Positions 10,260 to 20,458 of a DNA stretch of 64,000 bases are shown here, piece after piece (positions within the stretch are counted from its first letter, which is position 1; the number at the start of each line of letters is the position of its first letter). The notes beneath the pieces were generated by a model. It saw only the letters and a list, made by a program, of their open reading frames with translations. It did not search any database and had not been told where the DNA came from. Origin of the DNA: Paracholeplasma manati (lineage in GTDB: Bacteria > Bacillota_I > Bacilli_A > Acholeplasmatales > UBA5453); the NCBI RefSeq assembly GCF_025742995.1, contig NZ_JAOVQM010000001.1:372001-436000 (forward strand). Direction: 5' to 3'. The position numbers and the translations under genes were made by a program.

Positions 10260-11129
10260 ATGGCTTCATTTAATCAAACAAAAATTAATCCACAAAGCTT
10301 CCACTACAGTCAAATTAAATTTTTGATTTATTTGGTGCCGCTCGCCATCGTGATGATGTTGCCAATCATTTACATCGTCTCTACGGCATTCAAACCCATG
10401 GATGAGTTGTTTGCTTATCCGCCACGATTTTTCGTCATCAACCCAACACTGAATAATTTTGTCAATTTATTCAGACAAACATCCCAATCGGGTATTCCGT
10501 TTTCAAGATACATTTTTAATAGCATTGTAGTGTCATCGGTTGGGGTAACGCTCACCATTCTCATCACATCGATGGCGGCGTATGGGTTATCTAAATTGAA
10601 GTTTAAAATCAAGAAACCATTATTCGTAATCAATCAATATGCCTTAATGTTCGTATCGGTTGCAGTAACAATCCCGCGTTTCCTCATCATTGTCAATATC
10701 GGGTTATACGATACGTTTTGGGCACATATATTACCACTATTAGCGATGCCTGTTGGATTGTTCTTAGTCAAACAATTTGTTGACCAAGTCCCCGATGCGC
10801 TTTTAGAAGCTGCTAAAATCGATGGGGCGACTGAATACCAAATCTTTTGGCATGTGGTCATCCCCATCATCAAACCAGCCCTAGCGACTGTGGCGATTTT
10901 AGCATTCCAAACCTTTTGGAATAACGAAGTCACCTCACAGCTGTATATTACCAACGATTCCAATAAAACCATTTCGTTCTTTTTAAGCACCATCACCAGT
11001 GGTTCTGGTGTCGCCGGCGCAGGCATGAGCGCTGCCGCCTCCTTAATCATGTTCTTGCCAAACATCATATTCTTCATTTTGATTCAAAATAAAGTGATGG
11101 ATACGATGGCACACTCAGGTATCAAGTAA
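10260..11129 (+). CDS. Carbohydrate ABC transporter permease (LplC/UgpE type), transporter 1
   Basis: 289 residues, six predicted membrane helices, EAA motif EAAKIDG at 183-189 with IPIIKP after it. It is the partner permease of the gene at 9333, six bases upstream. Its stop codon shares a base with the next start (TAATG), pointing to translational coupling with the NHL/Yip1-type gene. Confidence 0.88.
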   Translation: MASFNQTKINPQSFHYSQIKFLIYLVPLAIVMMLPIIYIVSTAFKPMDELFAYPPRFFVINPTLNNFVNLFRQTSQSGIPFSRYIFNSIVVSSVGVTLTILITSMAAYGLSKLKFKIKKPLFVINQYALMFVSVAVTIPRFLIIVNIGLYDTFWAHILPLLAMPVGLFLVKQFVDQVPDALLEAAKIDGATEYQIFWHVVIPIIKPALATVAILAFQTFWNNEVTSQLYITNDSNKTISFFLSTITSGSGVAGAGMSAAASLIMFLPNIIFFILIQNKVMDTMAHSGIK

Positions 11130-13159
11130 TGAAAAAAATCTGGTTATTGTTACTGATACTCGCTCATACCGCGTTATTACTCACCCCATTAAAAGCCAAT
11201 GAATCGGCCAATGGGGTACCTTATCAAACGTTTGCTGAGGATTACAAACGTCGAATGATTCCAACACAAGATGCCTACATTCCGTATAATACCTATACTT
11301 CATTTTTAGGGTATACATTAAACGGTCCAGAAGACATCTTGTTGAAAGGCGATTATATGTATATTGCCGACACCGGCAATAAACGCATTTTAAAAGTAGA
11401 AAAAAACTTAACCTCGGTTGAAGAAATCGGTTTAGGCATTCTAAAACGACCAACAGGGGTTTATGTAGATGATAATTTATCGGTTTATGTGGCAGATTTT
11501 GAAGCCTCACTGGTCTATGTGTTTGATGCATTAGGGACACTCATTCAAACCATAGAAAAACCAACGGCACCGATGTTTGGACAAAACACCCCTTACCGTC
11601 CGTATAAAATTGATGGCGATGTGGGTGGCAATCTTTACATTGTGTCTGAAGGGTCTTATCAAGGCATCATTCAATTGGATCATGTCGGGAATTTTTTAGG
11701 CTTCTTTGGCGCGAACCCGGTCAAGGTCGATTTAAGGGCAGTCATCTTTAAAATGATTTTAAGCGATGATGTGGTCAATAATTTCATCAAAATTACCCCA
11801 CAAACGATGTCAAACATCGCCATCGACCCTCAAAATCGTGTATACACCGTTACCCGAGGTACCAACGGGAACTCAATCAAGCGATTGAACATTTCAGGGA
11901 TCAATCGTTTGCCAAGAAACCTGAATGATTCGGCATTCTCGAATGCGATTGCGATTGGTCCGATTGGTAACATTTATACCGTATCTGACGATGGGTTTAT
12001 TCGAGAATACGACCAAGAAGGCAATTTGTTGTTTATGTTTGGTGGGAAGGATTCAAGAACCTATCAACGGGGCTTGTTTAATACCCCGGTTGGCATTGTT
12101 GTCGATGACCAATACAACTTATATGTATTAGACCGCGCTAAAAATGAACTTCAAGTATTCATGCCAACCGCTTTTTCCAACATCGTTCACGAAGCCGTTG
12201 ATTTGTATCAAAAAGGCTTTTACTTAGATAGCAAAGCCCCTTGGGAAGAAGTGCTATCGGTGAATGCGATGTTTGACTTAGCCTACAAAGGCATCGGACA
12301 CGCCTATTACAAAGCTGAAATGTATGAAGAAGCACTCGATGCTTATGCACTGGCTGGTTATAAACAAGGCTACAGTGACGCTTACTGGGAAATCAGAAAT
12401 GCGTGGCTGATGGATCATCTCTCATGGATTTTCATCGGCGCGATGGTAGCCTACAGTGTGTTCATGGTTTATAAGTTTACATTCGCAGAACAGGTAGCCA
12501 CCAAATGGGCGGTTTATCAACGAAAAATATATAAAGTGAAGTTGTTTTATGATTTGGCTTTCTTAAAACACATGTTAAAAAAACCCCTCGATGGGTTTCA
12601 AGAAATCAAACGATATGATCGTATTGGCATCCTCAGCGCTACTGTGCTTTATGGGGTGTTGTTTCTAGAACGTTTGTTCGCCATCTTTTATGAAGGTGGT
12701 GCCTTCAATACCCATGAGTTGGCAACCTTCTCATTGGCCAATGAGTTCATTGCTTTTATGGGACCGATCGTTTTATTCATTATTGCCAATTACTTGGTTT
12801 GTGCGGTTTCCAATGGTGAAGGCCGTTTCAAAGATGTCTATAAAGCCACCATCTTTGCTTTAGCACCACTCATGCTGTTTTGGCCTATCGTCGTGATTAT
12901 TTCCAGATACCTCACACTGAATGAAGCCTTCATATACGAAGCATCAATGTCGATATTGATTTTATGGTCCAGCATTTTGATGTTCTTTATGATCAAAGAT
13001 ATCCACAATTATGGCGTATTAGAGACCATCAAAATCATCCTTATTACAGCCTTTACCATCGTCATGATGGTGGTGGGCTTTACGTTATTAACTGGGTTGG
13101 CCAATCAATTATGGAACTTCATCATAGAAATAACAAGAGAGGTGATTTTACGTGGTTAA
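11129..13159 (+). CDS. NHL-repeat membrane protein with C-terminal Yip1-type domain
   Basis: 676 residues. A signal peptide (1-24, ending LKANES) leads into an exported beta-propeller-like region with NHL-type repeats (LNGPEDILLKGDYMYIADTGNKRILKV; LKRPTGVYVDDNLSVYVAD; FNTPVGIVVDDQYNLYVLDR). A short TPR-like segment spans about 345-420 (AYKGIGHAYYKAEMYEEALDAY). A membrane helix lies near 432, and a multi-helix Yip1-type domain covers about 465-670. Function unknown. Its fixed position between the permease pairs suggests it assembles with the transporter or senses glycan outside the membrane. I recall similar pairings with DUF5696 genes in Paenibacillus; that should be checked. Confidence 0.72.
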   Translation: MKKIWLLLLILAHTALLLTPLKANESANGVPYQTFAEDYKRRMIPTQDAYIPYNTYTSFLGYTLNGPEDILLKGDYMYIADTGNKRILKVEKNLTSVEEIGLGILKRPTGVYVDDNLSVYVADFEASLVYVFDALGTLIQTIEKPTAPMFGQNTPYRPYKIDGDVGGNLYIVSEGSYQGIIQLDHVGNFLGFFGANPVKVDLRAVIFKMILSDDVVNNFIKITPQTMSNIAIDPQNRVYTVTRGTNGNSIKRLNISGINRLPRNLNDSAFSNAIAIGPIGNIYTVSDDGFIREYDQEGNLLFMFGGKDSRTYQRGLFNTPVGIVVDDQYNLYVLDRAKNELQVFMPTAFSNIVHEAVDLYQKGFYLDSKAPWEEVLSVNAMFDLAYKGIGHAYYKAEMYEEALDAYALAGYKQGYSDAYWEIRNAWLMDHLSWIFIGAMVAYSVFMVYKFTFAEQVATKWAVYQRKIYKVKLFYDLAFLKHMLKKPLDGFQEIKRYDRIGILSATVLYGVLFLERLFAIFYEGGAFNTHELATFSLANEFIAFMGPIVLFIIANYLVCAVSNGEGRFKDVYKATIFALAPLMLFWPIVVIISRYLTLNEAFIYEASMSILILWSSILMFFMIKDIHNYGVLETIKIILITAFTIVMMVVGFTLLTGLANQLWNFIIEITREVILRG

Positions 13160-15407
13160 ATTCGCTAAAGCAAGTATTCTAGTGATGATCCTCATCATCT
13201 CTTTATCCAGTATTATTTATGGGGTTGAACTCCAAAAAAGAGAAGCACTGTATCAACAAACACGTCCGAGCACCTTTTTTGGAAACACTTTATTCGAATC
13301 GAATCGATATGCCCAAAAAGAAACCATCGTACAGCACACGTTTGATTCAACCATCGACGCTGCTTTTGATTTGATTTCAACCGATGGACTATTAGAACTC
13401 TACTATGAAGCAGAGAACCATCGCTTTATGGTTAGAAACAAAGATACCGGTTATTTGTGGTACTCCTATGCCCCTAAGGTTGAAACCGAAAACCTCAATT
13501 CAACCATGAGAGGGTTACTCAGCGCACCATTTTACATCGAGTATTTCCCTTATAATGTTCAAACCGAGAGTTTATCTACAACCACTCGAAGAGAAGTGCT
13601 CTCGAATGTATCCATCGTTACTACCCCCATCACGAAAGGCATCAAACTATCGGTGAATTATACCCGATTGAACATTCGTTTCGATTTGGAGGTGTATCTG
13701 ACGGCGGGGACTTTGGTAACAAACATACCCAATACGTCCATCATTGAAGGTCAAAATTTATTATATAGCATCCATATATTTCCAAATTTTGGTTCTACTT
13801 TAAACGACGAAACCCCAGGTTACATGCTGATTCCAGACGGCCCTGGTGCACTGTATCGTTTTAAAGACAATACAGGTAAACAAGCCGTATCGTATTTATC
13901 AAGGTATTATGGGGCGGATTATGGGATCAAAATCGATACCAATACCAACCCACTCAATCAAATGACCCTCCCCATCTTTGGGATGACACATGGGATTCAT
14001 CAACATGCCTTTTTGGGCATTGTTGAATCAGGGGATGCTCATGCCAATTTCGTGATGTCTCCATCCGGCGCGAACGGACTCAACTATAACCTTACCGGAG
14101 CGCAATTCATATTGAGAGAAACCTTCGTGTTTCCGACCAACCTAAAAGGGGACGGGATTCCAACCATCATTGAAGGTCGCTTTTCCAGTGATTTAACCTT
14201 ACGCTATCTATTTGTTGAACCAGACAGTAGCGATTATGTGGGGTTAGCCAAGGCTTATCAAAATTATCTGGTCGATCGTGGTGTGCTTAGTCAACAATCG
14301 AGCGACCATACGCAAATTCGTCTTGAAGTGCTACAAAGTGATTCCGAACGGGGTTTGTTTGGTATGAATACCATACCCATGACGACATTCAATCAAACAC
14401 AAAACATCATAAAGTCCTTGCAATCAGCGGGTGTCGATATGATGGTCATATTGAAAGGCTGGAATGCGGCAGGGTTATCCGGTCAAATGCCTTACAATAT
14501 GGACTTTGAAAATCGACTAGGGTCTAACCAATCCTATCATTCTTTAGTGAATTATTTACAAGACAATCACATCGATAGCTATTTATATAGCGATTATACA
14601 AAAACCTATGATTATTCCAGTCGTGTCAATGAGCGCGACGATTACGCAAGAGGCGTTTACCGCCGAATCATGAGTCAAGATATCCGTTCGATTGTCTACA
14701 ATAAAGAATATTACCTTTACCCAACGACAACGAAGAAACTCATGACTAAAGACCAGGCATTTTACCAATCGAGTGGCAGTCAACTCGCACTCGATGGCAC
14801 CAACACCCTCTTTTCCTATTACAAATCTAACCGCTACTATGATCGTAGCACGTCGGTGGGTTTGTATCAGGAAGCCTTATCGAGTTATGGGAAAGTCGGG
14901 TTGTATCAACCCAATGCGTATTTATTTCAATCACTAGGGGCTTATTTTGATGTCCCAATGTACCATGCTCAATATACATTCTACGATGACACCATTCCGT
15001 TTTTACAGATTGTGTTGCGTGGGTATGTTGATTTGTATGCACCTTTACAAAACTTCTTCGCGATGGGGATTGAACAAACCCTAATGCTGATTGATTATGG
15101 CATTTACCCATCCTATTTGGTGACACATGAGGCCACCCATAAACTGAAGTTTACACAGGCCAATCGGTATTATTCAACCCAATTTAGTACTTGGGAAAAT
15201 GACATTGTTTCCACCTTTAACACCGTGAGTCAAGCACTCGATTTGGTGGCGGGTAAGACTGTGGTTGCGAAAGAAGTACTCGAGGTTGGCATTACGAAAA
15301 CCACGTATGACAATGGCATCTATTTCATTGTTAATTATACCGATGATGATTTTGTATATCAAAGCCAAGTCATCCAAGCGAAAAGCTATGTCGTAGGTGG
15401 TGTATGA
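13152..15407 (+). CDS. DUF5696-type membrane-anchored protein
   Basis: 751 residues from GTG 13152, which overlaps the previous gene by 8 bp and has AGAGAGGTGA (13136-13145) six bases upstream. An N-terminal hydrophobic anchor (about 6-25) is followed by a beta-rich half and a C-terminal half that looks TIM-barrel-like (MMVILKGWNAAG..., SYHSLVNYLQDNHIDSYLYSDY). The overall pattern matches my memory of DUF5696 proteins found beside sugar ABC and Yip1-type genes in Firmicutes. No catalytic residues can be named with confidence; an extracellular glycosidase role is possible but unproven. Confidence 0.6.
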   Translation: MVKFAKASILVMILIISLSSIIYGVELQKREALYQQTRPSTFFGNTLFESNRYAQKETIVQHTFDSTIDAAFDLISTDGLLELYYEAENHRFMVRNKDTGYLWYSYAPKVETENLNSTMRGLLSAPFYIEYFPYNVQTESLSTTTRREVLSNVSIVTTPITKGIKLSVNYTRLNIRFDLEVYLTAGTLVTNIPNTSIIEGQNLLYSIHIFPNFGSTLNDETPGYMLIPDGPGALYRFKDNTGKQAVSYLSRYYGADYGIKIDTNTNPLNQMTLPIFGMTHGIHQHAFLGIVESGDAHANFVMSPSGANGLNYNLTGAQFILRETFVFPTNLKGDGIPTIIEGRFSSDLTLRYLFVEPDSSDYVGLAKAYQNYLVDRGVLSQQSSDHTQIRLEVLQSDSERGLFGMNTIPMTTFNQTQNIIKSLQSAGVDMMVILKGWNAAGLSGQMPYNMDFENRLGSNQSYHSLVNYLQDNHIDSYLYSDYTKTYDYSSRVNERDDYARGVYRRIMSQDIRSIVYNKEYYLYPTTTKKLMTKDQAFYQSSGSQLALDGTNTLFSYYKSNRYYDRSTSVGLYQEALSSYGKVGLYQPNAYLFQSLGAYFDVPMYHAQYTFYDDTIPFLQIVLRGYVDLYAPLQNFFAMGIEQTLMLIDYGIYPSYLVTHEATHKLKFTQANRYYSTQFSTWENDIVSTFNTVSQALDLVAGKTVVAKEVLEVGITKTTYDNGIYFIVNYTDDDFVYQSQVIQAKSYVVGGV

Positions 15408-16297
15408 TGAGAAAGTTAACACTCAATAGACGCCACAGAGAGTGGCTGTTCGGATATGTATTTATCGGCATTTGGGTTTTAGGCTTCTTTGTATTTACCC
15501 TCTACCCGATTGTCCAATCCATGGTCTTTTCAACCAAAGATGTCCGCATATCGTCATCGGGGTTAGAAATCATCAAAGATTTAGGATTTACAAACTTTCA
15601 AAACGCATTCACTTATATCTACTTTATTGAAGCCCTCTGGAAATACATATCAAATACCTTGATTACCATTCCAGCCATTGTTGTATTTTCGATTGTCATT
15701 GGGCTATTGCTCAATCAAAAAATCAAATTGAGAGGGATTTTCCGTACAATCTATTTCTTACCAGTCATCATTTCATCGGGACCGGTACTGACAAAAATAT
15801 CCGGGGAAGGCGCGATGACCATTCCAAGTTTGGATACCAATGGTTTTATCGGGCTATTACAAAATAATTTACCCGTACTACTAGCCGATGGCATCGCAGC
15901 CCTATTTTCCAAAATTGTCCTCATCATGTGGTTTACTGGGGTACCAGTCATCATTGTGATTGCAGGCTTACAAAAAATCGATAAAGCCATTTATGAAGCC
16001 GCTTCGATTGATGGGGCATCGATATGGGAATCTTTTTGGAAAATCACCTTACCTTCCATCAAACCCCTCATCAACATTATCATTGTCTTTTCAATTGTTA
16101 ATATCAGTGTGTTTTCAAGCAACGAGATCATGCTGATCATTGATCAGCGAAAACTCACACAGTATGGTTTAGCCAACGCATTTTCTTGGATATATTTCAC
16201 CGTGACCATGGTATTACTGATGGGCTTCCTGGGCATTTTGAATTTAAATCTAAGTATTTTCAGGAAAAAACGTGTTTCAAGGCAGGTGAGAACATGA
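15404..16297 (+). CDS. Sugar ABC transporter permease, transporter 2
   Basis: 297 residues, LplB/UgpA type, with EAA loop EAASIDG at 198-204 followed by ITLPSIKP. It overlaps the preceding stop (ATGATG; start 15404 or 15407) and forms ATGA with the next gene. This is a second, diverged permease pair within one operon, so the locus encodes two importers, or two channels serving related substrates. Confidence 0.88.
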   Translation: MMRKLTLNRRHREWLFGYVFIGIWVLGFFVFTLYPIVQSMVFSTKDVRISSSGLEIIKDLGFTNFQNAFTYIYFIEALWKYISNTLITIPAIVVFSIVIGLLLNQKIKLRGIFRTIYFLPVIISSGPVLTKISGEGAMTIPSLDTNGFIGLLQNNLPVLLADGIAALFSKIVLIMWFTGVPVIIVIAGLQKIDKAIYEAASIDGASIWESFWKITLPSIKPLINIIIVFSIVNISVFSSNEIMLIIDQRKLTQYGLANAFSWIYFTVTMVLLMGFLGILNLNLSIFRKKRVSRQVRT

Positions 16298-17271
16298 CCC
16301 ATCAACGGATCGATTTTTCTAAAAGCATTCAACGACTGTCAAGCATCCTAAAGAATAAACGATTGATGACATCGATACTTGCGAAATCCACGATTTATAC
16401 CTTGCTCACCATCATTGGATTCATATTCTTGTACCCAATCTTATACATGGTATCGACGTCATTCAAGGATATTAACGATTTATTGGATGCGTCAGTCATT
16501 TGGATACCCAACAAATTATCACTTGAGAATTATCAAACAGCCCTGGTTGTTTTGGGGCTACCCACCGCATTCATGGAATTGTTTGAAATGAATGCGCTGT
16601 ATCAAACCATCCTCGTTGTCGGGGTACCGAGCATTACAGCCACCATCGCTACTGGATTGATTGGCTATGGGTTTGCGAGATTCAATTTCCCATTGAAAAA
16701 AGTGTGGCTGGTTTGTGTCATTGTGGGTTTCATTATTCCTCAACAGGTCATATTGTTACCACAGTTTGTCTATTTTAATAACCAACTGAAAATTTTAGGT
16801 ACGCTTTGGAGTTATATCCTCCCAGCAGCCACCGGCCAAGGTTTAAATGCGGCCGTATTCATCCTCATATTTTATAGTTTCTTCTCGATGATTCCCAAAT
16901 CATTGGATGAATCCGCTTATATGGATGGTGCCAATGAGCTCAGTGTCTTTTGGCACATTGGGGTAAAACTATCCAAACAACCCATCATCATCGTATTTCT
17001 ATTCAATTTTGTTTGGTATTGGAACGATTATTATCGGGCATCGTATTTCTTAACAGGGTCTAAATGGACCACGTTACCTTTAAAATTATCTAGGTTCGAA
17101 AACACATTTGCAACCTTGATTGATCAACAACAAATTCAAACCACCAACCTAAATGAGCCACTCATTTTGGCTGGGACACTCTTGACCGTATTACCATTGT
17201 TAGTGATTTATTTTGTGTTTCAAAAGTTCTTCGTTGAAAGCATCGATAGAACAGGTATTTCTGGGGAGTAA
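16294..17271 (+). CDS. Carbohydrate ABC transporter permease, transporter 2
   Basis: About 325 residues, UgpE/MalG type. The start at ATG 16294 is chosen because it overlaps the previous stop as ATGA, has AGGTGA (16284-16289) at good spacing, and gives a normal length; an upstream in-frame ATG at 16186 would overlap its neighbour by over 100 bp. The permease loop reads ESAYMDG (206-212), with Ser in place of the usual first Ala. Partner of the permease at 15404. Confidence 0.87.
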   Translation: MTHQRIDFSKSIQRLSSILKNKRLMTSILAKSTIYTLLTIIGFIFLYPILYMVSTSFKDINDLLDASVIWIPNKLSLENYQTALVVLGLPTAFMELFEMNALYQTILVVGVPSITATIATGLIGYGFARFNFPLKKVWLVCVIVGFIIPQQVILLPQFVYFNNQLKILGTLWSYILPAATGQGLNAAVFILIFYSFFSMIPKSLDESAYMDGANELSVFWHIGVKLSKQPIIIVFLFNFVWYWNDYYRASYFLTGSKWTTLPLKLSRFENTFATLIDQQQIQTTNLNEPLILAGTLLTVLPLLVIYFVFQKFFVESIDRTGISGE

Positions 17272-17309
17272 AGGTTAACAGCCTTTAAATATAGTAAAAG
17301 GAGAAAAGC

Positions 17310-20300
17310 ATGAAAAAGACAGTATTGGTTTTATTTCTAATGGTATTTGCAATATCATTAGCAGCTTGTCAACCACCGAACACCGTGATTGCAGACGCAA
17401 CCATTTCAGGTGTTTCGGATGTCACAATGGCACTTGGCGACGAATTTAATCGTCTGCAAGGGGTTAGTGCAGCTGATCACGATGGCAGTGATCTGACAAG
17501 TCTTATCACAGTTGAAGGTGTTGTAAACGTGAATCGCGCTGGCACCTACAATATCACATATAAAGTTACAGGTGAAAGTGGGATAGAAGTGTCTGCTTCT
17601 CGAATCATTACCGTTGTGGGTAATGCTTCAATCAGCGGACCTGAACTATTACCAACATCCATCATGGTGGGGACACCATTCGATCCGCTCGAAGGCGTTT
17701 CGGCCAGTGATGTGGATGGCACAGACTTAACAGCCGCTTTAGTGGTCTCTTCAAGCATCATCACCGATGGGGAAGCAGATACCACAGTTGAAGGCGTATA
17801 CGACATCACCTATAGCGTTACCGGGCAATCTGGTAAAACGATTACCGTAGTGATTCAGTTAATCGTTTATGGATTAACGGATGCGGTGATCACATTCACA
17901 GGAACAGCCAAAGATGAACCGACAGTGTTCTATTTATCGGCTGGTTTTGAATTGGATTTATCGATCGTTGCGACAGCGAAAGACTACGATAATGAAACCT
18001 TAACCATCGATGAAATCGTTATTCCTGAAGCTTTAACCGGTATGGTGACGAACAACGTCTTCAAACCGACTGAAGCGGGTACATACCAAATTACCTTTAA
18101 AGCAACAGGTAAAAATGAAGCCCAAAGTGAAGCCATTCTAACCATCATCGTCCGTAAACAAGGGATTGAAATCGATGGCGAATTTATTCCTGTATTATTA
18201 ACCAACATCAACAACGATGGCAAACCTTGGAATTCAACCCTCATCTATACTGAACTCAAAGGTAAAGGCGAATATGGTGTGATTGCTATCGTCGATGATC
18301 ACGGTCGTATCATTTTAGTTCGCGATGCCTATGGCACACAGTATGATCTCAATAATCCAATTAAACAAGGCACACCAGACCAAATTAGAGGTATACCGAA
18401 TAACGATGGTTGGGTCGCTGCGGATAATTTCCAAGGACTTTTGGGTCCACAAGGGACACCAGGGGGTATTCCAACCGGTGGTTTTGCAATATTCTTCTCA
18501 AGAGATAACCTTACAGGCACCACACACCCAATTCGATTGTTAGGCTTGTTACATGCCAGAGAATATGGGGCATTGGTCAAGGTCATCAACTTAGACATTC
18601 CCAATTTTAATCCACCAACCAATGATGCGCAAATTTTAGGCGCAGATGATATCACCATTTATAGCAACGAAACCTTTGACCCGCTCGCTGGTGTTACCGG
18701 TAAAGATGCGAATGATGCTGCATTAACTGTGACGGTTGCATTCAACAACGTCGATTTATCCAAACCAGCCAAAGGCATACTTAGCCAAACAGCAGAAGGG
18801 TTTGCTGACGGCTATTATGCAGTTGTTTATGAAGTGACTGGTGCAAACGGTTATACCGTTCGCGTGACCCGTCGTGTCACCGTATTACCAGCGATGGTTG
18901 ATGCAGTGATTGAAGGTATTGGGCCGGTCAGTTTAGCAGTTGGACAAACCTTTGATCCAATGGCTGGCGTTACCGCAACAGATTATGATGGTACCGATTT
19001 AACCGCACAAATCACATTGACTGGCACTGTGGATACCGCAGTGGCTGGCGAATATGAATTGACTTATACAGTCACCGGTGGTAACAACACTGAAGTGGTG
19101 ATCACAAGAACCATTACAGTGGCTGCCGATGCCCGTTTTGAAGTGGACAATGCACGTGTTGCATTTGTGTACAAAGGCGAAGCATTTGATCCTTGGCAAC
19201 ACATTCAAGCCATCGATCACGATAATACCAATTTAACCAATCTGATTGTACTTACCAGCGAAATCTATCACGATAATGTGATCGATACCTCTGTGGTCGG
19301 TATCTATACATTGGTTTATACAGTTGTTGGTGAAAGTGGCAACACAGTCACATTAGAATTGACCTTTGAAGTAAAAGAAGTACCAAACGCAACCCTAACA
19401 TTGACGTCAGGGGCAGCTAGAAACTTATTCGTATCACAAACATTTGACTTGAATGCCAACGCAACGGCAGTCGATTATAACGGACAACCGATTACGGCGA
19501 TTGAAATGCAATACGATTCATCGTATGACGCAGTTATCTCGAATGGTATCTTTGCACCAACCACTGATGGCGCATACACCTTTGTTTATCAAACCACAGG
19601 TGTCAACGGCGTGTTGGTTGAAAAAACCGTTGTGCTTACCGTCGCATCCGCAGGTTTCACCATCGATGGTGTAGCTATCCCAATTACCCAAGCTGATGTC
19701 AATCGTCCGGCCATTGATGGTAAACCAAGTAACTCTATAACCATCTATACTGAATTGTTTGGTATGGGTGAATTTGGTGTACTTGTGATTGTCGATGCAC
19801 ACGGTCGTGTGGTATTGACTAGAGATGCATTTGGTGAACAAGTTGACGTGAATAACCCACTCAAACAAGGTAATCCTGCATTCCCAACCAATCTATCCGG
19901 ATTGCCAAACTTTAAAACTTATGATCTTTATACAGGTGGTTTATGGACAACCTGGACTAAGGGTGGTGCTGATACATTTGAAGGTTTATTAGGTCCTCAA
20001 GGTACACCAGGCGGCATCCCTACAGGCGGATTCGCGATTTACTTCCAAAATGGTACAACCTCTCGTCCACTGGGCTTAAACAATGCTAGAAAATTTGGAG
20101 CAGTCGTTGAATTATACAACTTAGTTGTTCCTAATTTTGATGCATCACTCAATGATACCGATGCGAGAATCGTTGGTGCGAACGACATTGAAATCATGGT
20201 TGGAGACACCTTTGATCCACTTTCTGGTGTTACTGGTTTTGATAATGATAACACCCCATTAACCGTTACAGTGGTATTCAACAGCGTCAACACAGCCAAT

Positions 20301-20447
20301 GGCGTCATTACCCCACAACCAAGCCGAGTTATCAATACACAAATTGGTCGCGACAACTATGCGCAAGGTTGGTATTCTGTGGTTTATAGTGTGACAGGTT
20401 CCAATGGATATACGGTTCAAGTAACCAGAAGAGTTGTTGTAAGATAG
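17310..20447 (+). CDS. Giant lipoprotein of Ig-like (DUF5011-type) repeats with internal duplication
   Basis: 1045 residues. Lipobox LAAC (Cys 20). The mature protein is two homologous halves of about 500 residues (29-528 and 531-1045). Each half has three Ig-like modules of the DUF5011 kind (FDPLEGVSASDVDGTDLT..., GVYDITYSVTGQSG), then a distinct module with IYTEL, HGR and the strongly conserved GLLGPQGTPGGIPTGGFAI, then a fourth Ig-like module. It is a surface-anchored adhesin-like or glycan-holding protein by inference. It sits between permease pair 2 and solute-binding protein 2, with AAAAGGAG (17296-17303) before ATG. The HGR/GTPGGIPTGG module matches nothing I recognise. Confidence 0.75.
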   Translation: MKKTVLVLFLMVFAISLAACQPPNTVIADATISGVSDVTMALGDEFNRLQGVSAADHDGSDLTSLITVEGVVNVNRAGTYNITYKVTGESGIEVSASRIITVVGNASISGPELLPTSIMVGTPFDPLEGVSASDVDGTDLTAALVVSSSIITDGEADTTVEGVYDITYSVTGQSGKTITVVIQLIVYGLTDAVITFTGTAKDEPTVFYLSAGFELDLSIVATAKDYDNETLTIDEIVIPEALTGMVTNNVFKPTEAGTYQITFKATGKNEAQSEAILTIIVRKQGIEIDGEFIPVLLTNINNDGKPWNSTLIYTELKGKGEYGVIAIVDDHGRIILVRDAYGTQYDLNNPIKQGTPDQIRGIPNNDGWVAADNFQGLLGPQGTPGGIPTGGFAIFFSRDNLTGTTHPIRLLGLLHAREYGALVKVINLDIPNFNPPTNDAQILGADDITIYSNETFDPLAGVTGKDANDAALTVTVAFNNVDLSKPAKGILSQTAEGFADGYYAVVYEVTGANGYTVRVTRRVTVLPAMVDAVIEGIGPVSLAVGQTFDPMAGVTATDYDGTDLTAQITLTGTVDTAVAGEYELTYTVTGGNNTEVVITRTITVAADARFEVDNARVAFVYKGEAFDPWQHIQAIDHDNTNLTNLIVLTSEIYHDNVIDTSVVGIYTLVYTVVGESGNTVTLELTFEVKEVPNATLTLTSGAARNLFVSQTFDLNANATAVDYNGQPITAIEMQYDSSYDAVISNGIFAPTTDGAYTFVYQTTGVNGVLVEKTVVLTVASAGFTIDGVAIPITQADVNRPAIDGKPSNSITIYTELFGMGEFGVLVIVDAHGRVVLTRDAFGEQVDVNNPLKQGNPAFPTNLSGLPNFKTYDLYTGGLWTTWTKGGADTFEGLLGPQGTPGGIPTGGFAIYFQNGTTSRPLGLNNARKFGAVVELYNLVVPNFDASLNDTDARIVGANDIEIMVGDTFDPLSGVTGFDNDNTPLTVTVVFNSVNTANGVITPQPSRVINTQIGRDNYAQGWYSVVYSVTGSNGYTVQVTRRVVVR

Positions 20448-20458
20448 TGAGAAAACAT

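Noticed and set aside
10634-11077. 147-codon open frame on the minus strand within a permease gene
   Set aside because: Lies wholly inside a well-supported membrane permease; no ribosome site or family match.
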